Origin: Myxococcales bacterium
GTDB taxonomy: Bacteria; Myxococcota_C; UBA6777
Direction of reading: 5' to 3'
Length of the DNA: 15,919 bases
NCBI GenBank assembly: GCA_027005175.1
Contig: JALTMC010000458.1
Span: 1 to 15,919, forward strand
Part shown: positions 14,033-15,919 of the stretch, in pieces
Layout: every line of letters starts with the position of its first letter
How positions within the stretch are numbered: the first letter of the stretch is position 1
Made by a program: the position numbers and the translations under genes
Notes under the pieces: generated by a model
Told to the model about the DNA's origin: nothing
Seen by the model: only the letters and a program-made list of their open reading frames with translations
Database searches by the model: none

Positions 14033-15919
14033 TTAGAGCAAGTTTTTTTTGATATGGATCTTTGCGTGACGTTGAAGGCTTTGTAAGGTTTTACTTTCCC
14101 AGAGATAATAGTTGCGGAGGCGCAAGCGATGGAGTACCTCTTCTCTTTCTTGCTGGAATTGTTGTGCACTGGGAACCCAGCGTTTGTGCAGCTTGATTAG
14201 ATAGTAGTGTGAGCCAAGCAAAACAGGTTGTGTGAGGAAGGGCTGTGCTGGACGCAGAGCAAAGAGCTTCTGTTGTAGTTCTGCATGTGAGCCAAGGCCA
14301 GGGAGCCAGTGGTTGGGATTCTTGCGAAAATAAGGGGTCTGCCATGCTTTGTGTTTGGAGCGCAGGGCATACCCTATTTCTTTCAGTACCTGAGGAGCAG
14401 GTTGATTCCGTCGCGGCAAGGGTTTGGCTGTGGAACGGGATGATGGGAATATCGTCTTTTTGAGCCGAGCCAACAACCGCTGGCTGTTGTGTTGTTGCCT
14501 CCAATGTTTGAGTAGCCACTGCAAACCCCGTCGCAATACATTGTGTCTTTCTCGCTTGCTGAGGCCGGGAATTCCCGGACGAAATCGCTTGCGATCGAAC
14601 TTCATATACTGAAGCTGTATTTGTATGGCTTGGTTGGTATAGTAACGACGGGCTTTTTCGACCGTAATATGGATGCGTTTTTGTTGTTGGTTGCGGAAGT
14701 AGTTCGCTAATGTCTTGATACGCAGCCACTGTTTGTATTCTCGATCGACGAGTTGCCAGTTCTTTAGCTGAGATTCATAGAAAGAGCGGCTGAATTGACC
14801 ATCCTTTGCAAACTCTCGGTTTCTTTCGATACTTCGCTGTAACTCGATCTCTGCGACATCAAGTCCACGTCGCCAGGCTTCGTGTGCCAGGAGAATATGA
14901 CCGATGCATATCTGAAGAAACCTGGATTTTGAACCCTGGGGATCGGTCTTGGCTTCTCGTCGGTTGCGATGTTGGTTTTTGAGAGCCTTGCGATACAGCA
15001 TCTGAAAGAGCGGGAGTGACAGACATAAGGAGTCATGAATCTTTGCCAGACAGTTGTGTGTTGTGCTGGCTTGTAACTTCAATGGAGTGCGTTGCTTTGT
15101 CTGTTTTCTCACCACTACCTTTGGGGTTGTGAATACGATAGTTTGTGATTCAGCGGTTCCAGTGACGATCGTATGTGGCACAACTTGCTCTTCCATGCTG
15201 CGGCATAAGGTGGAGGACGCTGAGCCAGGTGAGAGGAGGCGTGAACTGTACCGCTTTATCGCACCTGGCAGCGATGTTTGCAGCAGCAACGCGAGTGAGC
15301 GCACGTCGTGAGCTGCTTGCTCTTGTGTTTTGAGACTGTTGGGTCTGATGCGCCAGTTCCCTTGTTGGAGTTGCTGTGGGATGATCTCTGTCTTGTAAAC
15401 CACTCCTGCGATGACAAATGCTACACGTTGCCCGGTATGACGACCTGTTGTACGTTGCAAACGGCGAGCCCCAGCACTCGAAAAAAATAGGTTTGTGGCG
15501 TATTGTGGAAGCTTAGGGTGCTTCCAGGCTCGCGCTGACTTGATATGAAGATGTGTTGCAAAGGGTTGTTTGTACAACAAGATGGTTCGCCATTCTCGCT
15601 TCCACAGGTTGTTGGAAGCGAGTTGTTCAGAGCGATACAAGTAGAGTTTGTATCTTTTTTTGCGGAGCGTACGGTTCCACTGAGAAATCCAGGATTCAAG
15701 TGGGGCACGCTTGGTGCTGAAAAAGAATCGGGCGTATCCGATATTTGTTTGAGCATGGAGAGGTCGTCGATAGCCCTCAATGCGACGACGAATTCCAGGA
15801 GGACGACGCTTGTCCATTGTGGCAAAGAGTTGTTTGGAGATGTTGTCATCCTCTACAAGATGAAGACCTAAATTTCTGCGCAGTCGAAAGAGTTGACGCA
15901 AGTGCGGCATGGATAATGT
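14033..15919 (-). CDS. SecD P1-head-like domain joined to SurA/PpiD-like chaperone region (N-terminus beyond window edge)
   Basis: The frame is open to the right edge; the first ATG inside the window (15910) has no ribosome site, so the true start is probably outside. Numbered from that ATG (625 residues), residues 120-218 resemble the SecD P1 head: IKSARAW, then FFSSAGARRLQRTTGRHTGQ, VAFVIAGVVYKTEII, and a closing SLALLLQTSLPGAI like the SecD segment ending in LRxGALPAP. Residues 330-440 resemble the SurA/PpiD N-terminal helical chaperone: HEAWRRGLDVAEIELQRSIE, DGQFSRSFYESQLKNW, LRIKTLANYF. Residues 536-622 resemble the end of a parvulin PPIase domain and its tail: LPGLG, FALRPAQPF, YYLIKLHKRW, HAKIHI. 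It is unusually rich in Arg, Lys and Gln. It probably handles unfolded envelope proteins, but localisation is unproven because any signal peptide lies outside. The first part of the PPIase domain is weakly preserved. Confidence 0.68.
   Translation of the reverse strand, partial: TLSMPHLRQLFRLRRNLGLHLVEDDNISKQLFATMDKRRPPGIRRRIEGYRRPLHAQTNIGYARFFFSTKRAPLESWISQWNRTLRKKRYKLYLYRSEQLASNNLWKREWRTILLYKQPFATHLHIKSARAWKHPKLPQYATNLFFSSAGARRLQRTTGRHTGQRVAFVIAGVVYKTEIIPQQLQQGNWRIRPNSLKTQEQAAHDVRSLALLLQTSLPGAIKRYSSRLLSPGSASSTLCRSMEEQVVPHTIVTGTAESQTIVFTTPKVVVRKQTKQRTPLKLQASTTHNCLAKIHDSLCLSLPLFQMLYRKALKNQHRNRREAKTDPQGSKSRFLQICIGHILLAHEAWRRGLDVAEIELQRSIERNREFAKDGQFSRSFYESQLKNWQLVDREYKQWLRIKTLANYFRNQQQKRIHITVEKARRYYTNQAIQIQLQYMKFDRKRFRPGIPGLSKRERHNVLRRGLQWLLKHWRQQHNSQRLLARLKKTIFPSSRSTAKPLPRRNQPAPQVLKEIGYALRSKHKAWQTPYFRKNPNHWLPGLGSHAELQQKLFALRPAQPFLTQPVLLGSHYYLIKLHKRWVPSAQQFQQEREEVLHRLRLRNYYLWESKTLQSLQRHAKIHIKKNLL

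Overview
The window reads as a Gram-negative chromosome of roughly balanced GC. It encodes lipobox-type lipoproteins, DsbA-like envelope folds, a SecD/SurA-like envelope chaperone and an AlgI-like membrane O-acyltransferase system. The long low-complexity linkers behind the lipoprotein cysteines and the multi-domain thioredoxin lipoprotein would fit a deltaproteobacterial or myxobacterial relative. That placement is an inference from protein style only; there is no rRNA or other phylogenetic marker here.

Layout. (1) 1-589, minus: a SAM-dependent methyltransferase with an N-terminal zinc ribbon, cut by the left edge. (2) 590-967: divergent intergenic region with a 25-bp direct repeat. (3) 968-4629, plus: a Cu+-exporting P1B ATPase (copA), then a lipoprotein of the endonuclease/exonuclease/phosphatase fold 35 bp behind it. 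(4) 4722-9512, minus: a tight four-gene operon. In transcription order it encodes a membrane-anchored SGNH-type protein, an MBOAT acyltransferase, an acyl carrier protein and an acetoacetyl-CoA synthetase-like ligase. Junctions are an ATGA overlap, an 8-nt gap and a 2-nt gap. (5) 9513-10009: a repeat-rich divergent region with an 18-bp tandem triplet, a 29-bp direct repeat pair, a long hairpin and a good sigma70 promoter. (6) 10010-11044, plus: a branched-chain aminotransferase (ilvE). (7) 11137-13047, plus: a lipoprotein with three DsbA-like domains, interrupted by one in-frame amber codon in domain 2. (8) 13204-13905, minus: an acidic protein with a beta-helix-like repeat core. (9) 14033-15919, minus: a protein joining a SecD P1-head-like domain to a SurA/PpiD-like chaperone region, running off the right edge.

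The most interesting system is the 4722-9512 operon. It has the parts list of a dlt operon (ligase, MBOAT, carrier protein, DltD-like protein), but the ligase belongs to the acetoacetyl-CoA synthetase family rather than the D-alanine ligase family. The reading offered is that the ligase loads a short acid onto the carrier, the MBOAT moves the acyl group across the membrane, and the SGNH protein completes O-acylation of an envelope or extracellular polymer. The parts are seen in the sequence; the chemistry is inferred. Second are the triple-DsbA lipoprotein, whose CXXC motifs decay from domain 1 to domain 3 and which carries the amber codon, and the SecD-like/SurA-like fusion.
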